Source: Bacteroidota bacterium
GTDB lineage: Bacteria > Bacteroidota > Ignavibacteria > Palsa-1295
Direction of reading: 5' to 3'
Assembly (NCBI GenBank): GCA_018266755.1
Contig: JAFDZW010000005.1
Span: 1,251,880-1,315,879, forward strand
Length of the DNA: 64,000 bases
The position numbers and the translations under genes are program-made. Below, one piece after another: positions 25,593 through 34,545 of this stretch; the first letter of the stretch is position 1, and each line of letters opens with the position of its first letter. Below the pieces are notes generated by a model. That model did not search any database. It had not been told where the DNA came from and saw only the letters and a list, made by a program, of their open reading frames with translations.

Positions 25593-27707
25593 ATGAAGCT
25601 GATCAAACACGCCCTTGCGGCAGGAATCGTTGCCGCAACGTTCGCACTCTGCCTCGCGATCACGATCGCTGCGCCGTTTCGCAACCCGGATCCGGGCAAG
25701 ATCGACGCAACCGTAACGGTCGCAAATACCCACACGCCGTTGGTACATGCAGAAGTCCGCATCGTCGAAATAACACGAGTTGCCTTCACGGATACCGGTG
25801 GCGTTGCTCATTTCATCCACGTTCGGCCGGGCACATACACCGTAATCGCAATCGTGATCGGCAGCGAGCCCGATACACTTACCAACGTCACGGTCGAACC
25901 CGGAAGAACGACTACAATCGCATTCCGCCTTCTGCCTTCATTGAAGAAGAAAAGCGTCGATCAGATCGTCGCACTCTCGCCGGGACTCGTGCGTGACAAC
26001 ACGAATGCCGGTTTCTCCGTACACGGGGCTCGTGGTGATCAGAACTCTGTTCGGCTCAATAGTATTGGAACCGCACATATATCTCCTCTGTCGATCTCAG
26101 AGGTTAATACTTCCACAGCCGGCGGCGACGCATCGAAGGGTGGCTACATTGGCGGAGAGATCAACGCACACTCGAAGCGGTCGTCGACACCTCAGTATCT
26201 GCCCCCGACTCCGGAACTACATGACTCCTACATCGATCTATCACATTCTCAAAATAGTTATAACACTGCCGAGTATACGAACTTCCGCGAGAACGAATTC
26301 AAAGACGTCGCGCAAGAACCGCTCTCGACATTCTCGATTGACGTCGATGGCGCATCGTACAGCAACATCCGTCACTTCATCACGAGCGGACAGATGCCGC
26401 CGAAGGATCTCGTTCGCATCGAGGAGATGGTCAACTACTTCAAATATGACTATCCCCAACCGAAGGGCGACGAACCGTTCTCCATCACGACCGAGATCGG
26501 CGCATGTCCCTGGAAGCCGGCACACCGACTGGTGCTCGTTGGTTTGCATGGCAAAGAGATTGACAAAGAGTCCGCTCCGCCTGCCAACCTCACATTCCTC
26601 CTCGATGTCTCCGGTTCGATGATGCCGGAAGAACGGTTACCATTATTGCAGAAAGCATTTCATCTGCTGGTGAACGAGCTTCGTCCGCAGGACCGCGTCG
26701 CCATCGTAGCATACGCTGGCGCACCGGGGCTTGTCCTGCCGTCGACAACCGGTGAGCACAAAGACCGAATTCTCGATGCCCTCGATCGTCTCACTGCCGG
26801 AGGTTCGACCGCCGGAGGAGCCGGCATTCAACTCGCATACAAGATTGCGAAGGAGAACTTCCGGAAAGATTATAACAACCGCGTAATCCTCGCGACCGAC
26901 GGCGATTTCAATGTGGGAATTTCCAACACCGGCGATCTCGTCCGTTTCATCGAAGATCAACGCTCGAGCGGGATCTATCTCACCACGATCGGTGTCGGCA
27001 CGGATAATTATAAAGATGCTCGTCTGAAGGAGCTTGCCGACAAAGGCAACGGCAACTACTACTACCTCGACAATCTGCTCGAGGCCAAGAAAGTATTTGT
27101 CACGCAACTCGGCGGGACGCTCAATGCCATTGCAAAAGATGTAAAAATCCAGATCGAATTCAATCCGCAGCACATACAAGGATATCGTCTCATCGGGTAT
27201 GAAAGCCGCATCCTTGCGAAAGAAGACTTCAACAATGATAAGAAGGATGCGGGCGAGCTCGGCTCGGGGCACACCGTCACGGCGCTCTATGAGATCATTC
27301 CCGCCGGTGAGAAGTCCGATGAACTGCACAGTGTCGATTCGCTTCGCTATCAGCACACAACGGTACCGATTGCGTCAACAAAAAGCGATGAATTGATGAT
27401 GGTAAAATTCCGATATAAACGACCGGACGATTCGACAAGCAGACTCATCGAACATCCGCTCGTTGACACTCCGGCAGCAACAAATTCGAGTAACAGCACG
27501 CCGACGGCGCCCCGGAATTTACACTGGGCAACGACTGTCGCAGAATTCGGTATGATCCTGCGCGACTCCAAGTTCAAAGGCAACTCGCGCATCGCAGATG
27601 TGCTCGTCGATGCTCGCGCAGCAAAAGGAGCAGACGCAGAAGGCTACCGCGCCGAGTTTATCAAACTCGTCGAGATGTGCCAACTTCTCGATAAAGCTTC
27701 GAACTAA
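25593..27707 (+). CDS. YfbK-like von Willebrand factor A protein with regulatory and plug-like N-domains
   Basis: A 704-residue exported or membrane-anchored protein. After an N-terminal hydrophobic signal (residues 8-28) comes a carboxypeptidase-regulatory-like beta-sandwich (residues 35-115), then a short stretch resembling a TonB-receptor plug (VDQIVALSPGLVRD, GFSVHGARGDQNSVRL, residues 124-180). The YfbK N-domain (FSIDVDGASYSNIRHFI), a VWA domain with MIDAS DVSGSM near residue 337 and LATDGDFNVG, and a DUF3520-type C-domain complete the protein. It should bind divalent metal and a protein partner at the envelope. The ribosome-binding site AGAAGGAG precedes the ATG. The plug-like segment is too short to form a receptor. 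Confidence 0.85.
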   Translation: MKLIKHALAAGIVAATFALCLAITIAAPFRNPDPGKIDATVTVANTHTPLVHAEVRIVEITRVAFTDTGGVAHFIHVRPGTYTVIAIVIGSEPDTLTNVTVEPGRTTTIAFRLLPSLKKKSVDQIVALSPGLVRDNTNAGFSVHGARGDQNSVRLNSIGTAHISPLSISEVNTSTAGGDASKGGYIGGEINAHSKRSSTPQYLPPTPELHDSYIDLSHSQNSYNTAEYTNFRENEFKDVAQEPLSTFSIDVDGASYSNIRHFITSGQMPPKDLVRIEEMVNYFKYDYPQPKGDEPFSITTEIGACPWKPAHRLVLVGLHGKEIDKESAPPANLTFLLDVSGSMMPEERLPLLQKAFHLLVNELRPQDRVAIVAYAGAPGLVLPSTTGEHKDRILDALDRLTAGGSTAGGAGIQLAYKIAKENFRKDYNNRVILATDGDFNVGISNTGDLVRFIEDQRSSGIYLTTIGVGTDNYKDARLKELADKGNGNYYYLDNLLEAKKVFVTQLGGTLNAIAKDVKIQIEFNPQHIQGYRLIGYESRILAKEDFNNDKKDAGELGSGHTVTALYEIIPAGEKSDELHSVDSLRYQHTTVPIASTKSDELMMVKFRYKRPDDSTSRLIEHPLVDTPAATNSSNSTPTAPRNLHWATTVAEFGMILRDSKFKGNSRIADVLVDARAAKGADAEGYRAEFIKLVEMCQLLDKASN

Positions 27708-27723
27708 GGGCAATATCACAATC

Positions 27724-27766
27724 ACGATCGGTGAAGCATGCATAGCATTGCTTCACCGATCGTTTA
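27724..27766 (+). terminator. Hairpin terminator after the VWA gene
   Basis: A 15-bp perfect stem (ACGATCGGTGAAGCA / TGCTTCACCGATCGT) followed by a short TTTA. The T-tract is weak, but the position 17 bases after the stop fits termination. Confidence 0.65.
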
Positions 27767-27845
27767 TAGATAGGTCTCCATTACATAACTTGCGGTGCTT
27801 CGAGCCAATTGTCGAGGCAGAAGCGCTCGTGGGCAATAGAGCACA

Positions 27846-28070
27846 TTACTTTGTTGGTGCCGCTCCTCGCTTCTGGCCCATGATCGTATAGCCGAAGAGC
27901 GGGGCCAATACACAGAAATTAACGACGCCGGCAAGGACGGGAATAATCCCGATCACGCCGACGATCGTGCCAGCTGTTCCCATGAAGCCGATATACATCA
28001 GGTATGCACCGAGCGCGATGCGAACGAGTCGCCCGATCGGGCTACGCATGAACGTGACGAAGCCACCCAT
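27846..28070 (-). CDS. DUF2892 inner-membrane protein
   Basis: A 74-residue protein of the DUF2892 (YgaP membrane-domain) type: an N-terminal SPIGRLVRIALGAYLMYIGF helix and a second helix IVGVIGIIPVLAGVVNFCVL with the conserved Cys and the following APLFGYTI. It probably lies in the inner membrane; relatives are often associated with rhodanese domains, but none is fused here. It is a single gene in a convergent arrangement with the VWA operon. Confidence 0.88.
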   Translation of the reverse strand: MGGFVTFMRSPIGRLVRIALGAYLMYIGFMGTAGTIVGVIGIIPVLAGVVNFCVLAPLFGYTIMGQKRGAAPTK

Positions 28071-28326
28071 AGTCGTAGTTGGTTTATGTTAAGACTACCG
28101 ATCCCCTCTGCAAGATGCGTGCCGTTATGATTTTGGAATATTGTCTGTGCGGACTGCGCAATGCCAAATCTTTTAACTACCGTAAAGCTGTCAGTTAGCC
28201 CCGAACACCCTAAAACCAGCCATTGATGCCGCCTCGTAAGAATCTTACGGTAGCGAACCTTGAGGGCACAAAAATTGCTTATTTTAACGGTACGATAATG
28301 TCTTTAGAATTTCTCTCTGAACGACT

Positions 28327-30414
28327 ATGAGTACAGCTATTCGCAACATCGCGCTTGTCGGCCATGCCACAAGCGGAAAAACAACACTGGCAGAAGGCTT
28401 ACTATTTGCCGCGGGGGCGACAAGCCGCCGCGGCAAAATATCCGATGGTTCGACCGTGAGCGACTATCATCCCGATGAGATCGCTCGACAACATTCCATC
28501 AATACCTGTCTGCTCTCCTTCGCTACCGACTCCACAAAGATCAATCTGCTCGATACGCCCGGTTATGCCGATTTCACCGGTGAGGTGCGCTCGGCCCTGC
28601 ACGTGGCGGATACCGCACTGATCAATGTGAATGCCGTCGGTGGCGTCGAGATCGGAACGGACCTGGCGTGGGACTTCTGTACCCATGACGAAAACTCCGT
28701 CATCTTCGTCGTGAACAAACTCGATTCTCCCGAAGCACATTGGGACGATATCGTCGAGGAAATGAAGCACCACTTCGGCCATGAGGTCGTGGTCGCACAA
28801 TTCCCGTATAAGACCGGTGCGAGCTTCCATCAGATCATCGATCTCTTGAAGATGAAAATGCTCACCTTCAAGACCGATGGCTCCGGTAATTATACCGAAG
28901 AGGATATCCCGGCAGACGTCCGCGAAAAGGCGGAACAGCTTCATAAGGAGTTGGTCGAGATCGTCGCAGAGTCCGACGATACGTTGATGGACGAGTTCTT
29001 TGCCAACGACGGCGTACTGACGGAGGAGCATTTCTCGGGCGGCATCCACGAATCGCTGGCGCACCGAAAGCTCTTCCCGATCCTCTGTGCAGCATCGGAG
29101 CCGAACATCGGTGTGAAGCGCGTGCTCGAGTTTATTGTCACGAATGCACCGGCACCGGAAGATCATATTGCCGACGTCCGCGGCGTAAACCCAGAGACGA
29201 AGCAGGAGGTCAGCCTCAACACCGCACCGAAGGATGCAACAACTGCATTTATCTTCAAGACTGTCAGTGAAGCCCATCTCGGCGATCTGTCGTTCTTCCG
29301 TGTCTATCATGGCACGCTGCACCATGGGCAGGATCTCGTGAACGAATCGAACGGCAAACCCGAGCGCGTGATGCAAATCTTCTCGATGTGCGGCAAGAAC
29401 CGCAAGGAGGTGCAGGAAGTCGGCATTGGCGATATCGCGGCTGCCGTGAAACTCAAAGACACGCATACGAACAATACACTGTCGTCGAAGAGCTTCCCGG
29501 TTGTTCTTACGCCTATCACCTTTCCCGAACCCGTCATCACCAACGCCGTTCGGGCGAAGAATAAAGGCGATGAAGAAAAGATCGCGATCGGTGTGCATGC
29601 ACTCCACGAAGAGGATCCGAGCTTCCTTGTCCGGCAGGATCCGGAACTGGGCCAAACGCTCATCGAAGGTCAGGGCGAACTACATCTCGATATAGCGATC
29701 AAGCGTCTGAAAGAGCGGTATAAGATCGATGTCGACGTTGTCGAACCGAAGATCCCGTTCCGCGAAACGATCCGCGGCAATGCCGATACCCGCTATCGCC
29801 ACCGGAAGCAGTCGGGTGGCGCCGGTCAGTTCGGAGAAGTAGCGATCAAGCTTGCCCCACGCACTCGCGGCGACGGATACGAATTCGAAGATGCCATCGT
29901 CGGTGGCGTGATCTCGAACCGATTCATCCCCGCCGTTGACAAAGGCATTCATGAAATGCTCTCTCGTGGGCCGCTGGCTGGGTGTCCGGTTATCGATGTA
30001 AAAGTAACCCTCTACGACGGCAAAGAGCATCCGGTGGATTCGAACGAAAACGCGTTCAAGACGGCAGGACGTATCGCCTTCAAGGAAGCATTCCTGCAAG
30101 CGAAGCCGGTCTTGCTTGAGCCGGTGTACGACATCGAGATCACCGTGCCGGAGGAGCACATGGGCGACGTCCTCGGCGACATTTCTTCTCGTCGAGGCAA
30201 AGTGCAGGGCATGGACGTGCGCGGAACGTTCGAAGTGATCCGAGCACAGATTCCGCTCGCCGAGCTGCATCATTATGCCACGCGGCTTCGCTCGCTCACG
30301 CAGGGCAAAGGATCGCATCGACAGAAGTTCAGCCACTACGAAGAAGCACCTCGCGACTTCGCCGATAAAGTGATTACGGCATACGCAGCACACCGCAGCG
30401 GCGAAGAAGAATAA
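28327..30414 (+). CDS. Elongation factor G-like translational GTPase
   Basis: A 695-residue, five-domain EF-G-type GTPase. G motifs: GHATSGKTT (G1; canonical EF-G has AHxDAGKTT), DTPGYADF (G3; canonical DTPGHVDF) and NKLD (G4). Domain II is present, and the domain IV signature region KQSGGAGQFGEV with ISNRFIPAVDKG, then domain V, are recognisable. The altered G1 and G3 sequences place it in the EF-G-like/EF-G-2 group, not the main fusA and not ribosome-protection TetM. It is probably an auxiliary translocation or recycling factor. No str operon genes (rpsL, rpsG, tuf) are nearby, in agreement with that. Confidence 0.85.
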   Translation: MSTAIRNIALVGHATSGKTTLAEGLLFAAGATSRRGKISDGSTVSDYHPDEIARQHSINTCLLSFATDSTKINLLDTPGYADFTGEVRSALHVADTALINVNAVGGVEIGTDLAWDFCTHDENSVIFVVNKLDSPEAHWDDIVEEMKHHFGHEVVVAQFPYKTGASFHQIIDLLKMKMLTFKTDGSGNYTEEDIPADVREKAEQLHKELVEIVAESDDTLMDEFFANDGVLTEEHFSGGIHESLAHRKLFPILCAASEPNIGVKRVLEFIVTNAPAPEDHIADVRGVNPETKQEVSLNTAPKDATTAFIFKTVSEAHLGDLSFFRVYHGTLHHGQDLVNESNGKPERVMQIFSMCGKNRKEVQEVGIGDIAAAVKLKDTHTNNTLSSKSFPVVLTPITFPEPVITNAVRAKNKGDEEKIAIGVHALHEEDPSFLVRQDPELGQTLIEGQGELHLDIAIKRLKERYKIDVDVVEPKIPFRETIRGNADTRYRHRKQSGGAGQFGEVAIKLAPRTRGDGYEFEDAIVGGVISNRFIPAVDKGIHEMLSRGPLAGCPVIDVKVTLYDGKEHPVDSNENAFKTAGRIAFKEAFLQAKPVLLEPVYDIEITVPEEHMGDVLGDISSRRGKVQGMDVRGTFEVIRAQIPLAELHHYATRLRSLTQGKGSHRQKFSHYEEAPRDFADKVITAYAAHRSGEEE

Positions 30415-30439
30415 GCAGATCGAATTGAGAGTACGCGTC

Positions 30440-30467
30440 AACAGAGCGGCCACACGGCCGCTCTGTT
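30440..30467 (+). terminator. Terminator after the EF-G-like gene
   Basis: An 11-bp stem ACAGAGCGGCC / GGCCGCTCTGT with ACAC loop, 26 bases after the stop; only TTGATT follows, so efficiency is uncertain. Confidence 0.65.
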
Positions 30468-30512
30468 GATTCATGCGACACCCGAACGCAGCATGTGGTG
30501 TTTGCACCCCTA

Positions 30513-31508
30513 ATGAATATTACGGTTATCGGATCGGGCGGTTGGGGGACAGCACTTGCCATCTGCGCAGCAGAACGTGGGCATCGCGTCACACTCTGGT
30601 CGCGCAGAAGCGAACAGGCGCATGCACTCGCTGCGACGCGAACGAATGATGCATATCTCCCCGGCATTACGATCCCACTGCAGATCGAGATCACAAGCGA
30701 TCCGACCGTTCTTTCCGATGCTGAGTTATACATCCTCGCCGTTCCGTCTCAGTCAATGCGCGAAGTGGCAACGACCCTTCGCCCGCATTTGAATGCGAAT
30801 GCAATCTTCGTCAGTGCATCGAAAGGCATCGAACGTCATACGCTTCGCAGAATGACGGAAGTACTCGCGGATACTCTTGCCCTAAACCCATCACAGCTTG
30901 TATGCCTCAGCGGCCCAAGTCACGCCGAAGAGGTTGCGAGGAAGATCCCGACCGTGCTTGTGGCGGCATCCTACTCGCACGATACGGCGCGTCTTGTGCA
31001 GGATGCGCTCGTCCTTCCCTATCTGCGTGTGTATTCGTCGAACGATGTAGTCGGTGTCGAACTCGCCGGTGCGTTGAAGAATGTGATCGCCATTTGCGCC
31101 GGCATTCTCGATGGCGAAGGCTATGGTGATAACACGGTTGCTGCACTCGTCACCCGCGGTCTTGCCGAAATGCGTCGTCTCGGGATTGCACTTGGCGCTG
31201 AAGAGCCGACATTCAGCGGGATCGCAGGTCTTGGCGATCTCGTGGTGACGTGTCTCTCGAAGCACTCTCGTAACCGACGCGTCGGCATCGCGCTCGGCCG
31301 TGGGAAGACGCTCACGGAAATACTCGATTCGATGACAATGGTCGCCGAAGGGGTCTGGACGACGGAGTCAGCTCAGGAACTTGCGTCAAAACATAACATC
31401 GAGATGCCCATCGTCGAAGAAACCTACAAGATCCTCTTCGAGAACAAAGACCACCGCCAGGCAACGGAAGAACTCATGCGCCGTCAAACGAAGGACGAGC
31501 GCTGGTAA
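30513..31508 (+). CDS. gpsA: Glycerol-3-phosphate dehydrogenase [NAD(P)+]
   Basis: Makes sn-glycerol 3-phosphate from dihydroxyacetone phosphate for phospholipid synthesis in the cytoplasm. The Rossmann motif GSGGWGTALA is at residues 7-16, followed by LWSRR, the SGPSHAEEV block, the catalytic lysine in ELAGALKNVIAI, and GLGDLVVTCLS with SRNRRVG in the C-terminal helical domain. It has 331 residues, normal for the family. ATG 30513 (MNITVIGSGG) is preferred to a GTG six codons upstream. It ends 95 bases before the convergent M16 protease stop. Confidence 0.96.
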   Translation: MNITVIGSGGWGTALAICAAERGHRVTLWSRRSEQAHALAATRTNDAYLPGITIPLQIEITSDPTVLSDAELYILAVPSQSMREVATTLRPHLNANAIFVSASKGIERHTLRRMTEVLADTLALNPSQLVCLSGPSHAEEVARKIPTVLVAASYSHDTARLVQDALVLPYLRVYSSNDVVGVELAGALKNVIAICAGILDGEGYGDNTVAALVTRGLAEMRRLGIALGAEEPTFSGIAGLGDLVVTCLSKHSRNRRVGIALGRGKTLTEILDSMTMVAEGVWTTESAQELASKHNIEMPIVEETYKILFENKDHRQATEELMRRQTKDERW

Positions 31509-31535
31509 GCTCATGCGGTGAACTCCGCCAAAAGA

Positions 31536-31584
31536 AAAACGCATACTGCAACAGGGATGAAGCCCACTGCTACAGTATGCGTTT
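31536..31584. terminator. Bidirectional terminator between gpsA and the M16 protease
   Basis: Inverted repeat AAACGCATACTG / CAGTATGCGTTT around a 25-base loop, with A-rich sequence on the left and GTTTGT on the right, so it can act on both strands. Confidence 0.7.
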
Positions 31585-31602
31585 GTACGTCCTCAACAAT
31601 CG

Positions 31603-34404
31603 TTACTTCTTCTCCGGGTAGAGAACGATCTTTGCGAAGTTCTTCTGCGAACAATAGGTCTTTGCCGCAGCGAAAATATCGTCGCCGGTAATTTCTTTGA
31701 TAAAGTTTGCACGATCGAGGATCATGTGCGGATCTTCATGATCGGTATATGCCTGTCGAAGTGCCGAAAGCCAGAAATCGTTTTTCTTCAGGTTCACTTC
31801 GTATTCCTTCTGAGCCATGGCTTTTACCTTCGCAACGTAGGTCGGCTCCGGCGCTTTCATCGTCATCGTATCGAGCTTCTGCTTTACCGCACCGATGAGT
31901 TCATTCACGCGATCGGGGGCGCAACTAAAGAAAATGCTCATCTGGTACTGCTCGATCGGATAATGTTGCGGCTGCGGTTGTACGCTGACGAAATACACGC
32001 CGCTCATATCCTCGCGCAATGTTTCGCGAAGCTTGATCTCGAGTACCTGAGCCATCTCCGAAAAGACAAATCGGTTGCGCGGATTGTACTGGAACGGCCC
32101 GGAGAGTGTAAGGTATACAAAGCTCTTGGGCTCCGTGCCTTTATACACGGTTTCATCGACAGCACCCTTTGGCGAGCGGATGCCGAGGTCGCGCCATGCA
32201 GGTGTGCGTGGCGAGGACGGCAAACTGGCAACATACTGTTCAATATAGCCCTTCAACTTCGTCGTATCGACAGTACCGACCACAAAGAACGTCCAGCCAT
32301 CGAAGTTGGAGTACTGTTCTTTATAAAACGTCAGTGCCTTATCAAGCGAAACCTTCGAGAGGCGTTCCTCGCTCATCGGAACGGTGCGCGGGTGATGCTG
32401 TGTCAGTACGACCCCAACCGAATCGAAGAACGTTGCCTCCGGCGACGCTCCCTGAGTCTTCAAGTATGCACCGTACTTATTGATCGTCGCCTTACACGCA
32501 TCTTCGTCGCGGCGCGGGGACGTAGCGTATAGATAGAGCAATTGGAACATCGTCTCCAGGTCGGCGGGAGCAGCGCTGCCACGGAACCCGTCGGAGAGCG
32601 AGCTGATCGACGGCGAAAGCGAGACGACCTTTCCGGCAAGCATTTTTTCAAGCGTGCTCGCATCGAAATTTCCCACACCCGACTCGTCCACAATATTATC
32701 GGCCATTTCTGCCGACACTGCATCTGTATCGGATGCTAATGACGTACCGCCCGGCACTTGGGCCGAGAACAGGACTTGATCGTTCTTGAAATCGGTCGGC
32801 TTGACCACCACCTGCGATCCGTTCGAAAGCTTCCAGATCGTTACACCGAGATCGGGTATCGACTTGCTGCTGACAATCCTGCCGCGCGTCGGCAGCTTCG
32901 CCATCAGGGGTTCGTTCGAAACTTTGTCCTCGTATGCAGCGAGCTGTTCATGCTGCACTTCGGTATAGATTGTGCGAAGCTCACTTTCAGTCGGGATCGC
33001 AACACCGGCTTTCCGCAACGAACTCTGCAACATCACCGGACCGGCATTTGCGATCAACGGCTTTGTTAGTTCGTTGACCTCTGCGATTGTCATTCCCGGG
33101 ACGTATTTCTTTGCAAGCTCATTCTCATACACGATGCCGGGGAACGGCTCTTGGTGGAGGAAGTGGCGAACATATTCGTCGGCAAACTTCTCTGATTCGG
33201 TTTTATCGCGCTCCTGAAATAGTTTGTCGTATGAACGCAACAATTCTTTTTTCTCGCGCTCGAGTTCGCTGGCCGTAAAGCCATGCTCCTTCACGCGGAC
33301 AAGCTCTTCGAGCATCGTCTTGATGCATTGGGAGACCATCCCTGGTTTCTCGATGCAAAATAACGAGAAGTTGGTGATCCCGCCAAGGTCGCCCCCATCG
33401 TTTGCAGCGGCATAGATAAACGGTGCATCCGGCTTTCTGCCCATCTCCTGCAGACGCTTGTTGAGCATGCTGACAAAGAGTCCGCGCACAAGCTGTGCCC
33501 GGTATTCACCGACCGTACGCTCAGGCTGATCCGGTCGCTGAAAACTCATCTGGAACATATTGAACTGCAGCTCGGAATCGCTGGCGACCGCGATACGAAG
33601 CGAGTCGTGCATCGGCACCGTGAACTTCGTGCGTTCGCGTTCGCCCGGCGGATTTTGCAGCGAGCCGAACTTCGACTTGATCTGGTTCTCCATCCAGTTC
33701 ACGTCGAAATCGCCGACGGCGATGACAGCCATCAGGTCCGGACGATACCAGGTATGATAGAAACGAAGGAGTGCCGACTGCGGGGTATGCAGAATGATAT
33801 CTTCTTTCCCGATCGGCAGGCGAACGGCATACTGCGAACCGGCGTATTCAACCGGCCATTGTGTCCGTTGTACTCGCTCGAATGCACCACGACCCAGCCG
33901 CCACTCTTCATGCACAACACCGCGCTCTTTGTCAATTTCGACGCTGTCGAGTGTTGCGTGACCTGCCCAATCCTGCAATACCTGCATACCCTTTTCAGCA
34001 GTCGAGAGGGTATCGGTCGGTAGTTCGAGCATGTACACGGTCTCGTCGAACGACGTATACGCATTCACGTGCGCACCAAAACGCATGCCGATCGACTCCA
34101 TGTAATTGACGAGATCCTGTTTCGGGAAGTGATCCGTCCCGTTGAACTCCATGTGCTCGCACATGTGAGCAAGCCCCTGTTGGTCTTCGTCCTCCAACAC
34201 GGAGCCGGCGTGAACAGCAAGCCGAACCTCCATTCGATGTTCGGGCTTGATATTCTTTCGAATATAGTAGCGCAATCCGTTGGGCAGCGTGCCAGTTCGA
34301 ACGGTGGGATCTTGCGGCAAGGCATCCGACAGATTCATCTGTTGGGCGGACGCCGATACAGCGAACAAGAGGGAGAGTACGAGAAGATAGTATTTACGTA
34401 CCAT
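31603..34404 (-). CDS. M16 (pitrilysin-family) zinc metalloprotease
   Basis: A 933-residue secreted protease. Signal peptide (MVRKYYLLVLSLLFAVSASA) is followed by two M16 repeats. The inverted zinc motif HxxEH is HMCEH at residues 80-84, and the distal Glu lies in ERGVVHEEWR. The second half (residues about 480-930) lacks HxxEH, as expected for the clam-shell partner domain, and has the conserved R/Y-type motif near FVYLTLSGPFQYNPRNRF. The length resembles E. coli PqqL-type proteins. It probably degrades peptides in the periplasm or at the outer membrane. It is a single gene. Confidence 0.92.
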   Translation of the reverse strand: MVRKYYLLVLSLLFAVSASAQQMNLSDALPQDPTVRTGTLPNGLRYYIRKNIKPEHRMEVRLAVHAGSVLEDEDQQGLAHMCEHMEFNGTDHFPKQDLVNYMESIGMRFGAHVNAYTSFDETVYMLELPTDTLSTAEKGMQVLQDWAGHATLDSVEIDKERGVVHEEWRLGRGAFERVQRTQWPVEYAGSQYAVRLPIGKEDIILHTPQSALLRFYHTWYRPDLMAVIAVGDFDVNWMENQIKSKFGSLQNPPGERERTKFTVPMHDSLRIAVASDSELQFNMFQMSFQRPDQPERTVGEYRAQLVRGLFVSMLNKRLQEMGRKPDAPFIYAAANDGGDLGGITNFSLFCIEKPGMVSQCIKTMLEELVRVKEHGFTASELEREKKELLRSYDKLFQERDKTESEKFADEYVRHFLHQEPFPGIVYENELAKKYVPGMTIAEVNELTKPLIANAGPVMLQSSLRKAGVAIPTESELRTIYTEVQHEQLAAYEDKVSNEPLMAKLPTRGRIVSSKSIPDLGVTIWKLSNGSQVVVKPTDFKNDQVLFSAQVPGGTSLASDTDAVSAEMADNIVDESGVGNFDASTLEKMLAGKVVSLSPSISSLSDGFRGSAAPADLETMFQLLYLYATSPRRDEDACKATINKYGAYLKTQGASPEATFFDSVGVVLTQHHPRTVPMSEERLSKVSLDKALTFYKEQYSNFDGWTFFVVGTVDTTKLKGYIEQYVASLPSSPRTPAWRDLGIRSPKGAVDETVYKGTEPKSFVYLTLSGPFQYNPRNRFVFSEMAQVLEIKLRETLREDMSGVYFVSVQPQPQHYPIEQYQMSIFFSCAPDRVNELIGAVKQKLDTMTMKAPEPTYVAKVKAMAQKEYEVNLKKNDFWLSALRQAYTDHEDPHMILDRANFIKEITGDDIFAAAKTYCSQKNFAKIVLYPEKK

Positions 34405-34545
34405 AAATGATGAAGGATGATGGATGTAATTCGATGATGGCTAACGCAAAATCTGAGATTTCGTTACACGCCGGTTCTGGGCTTCCCCTTGTAACTTTCC
34501 GCACGATTTCAGAATTGTATGAGGACACAACTATTCGATCACGCT

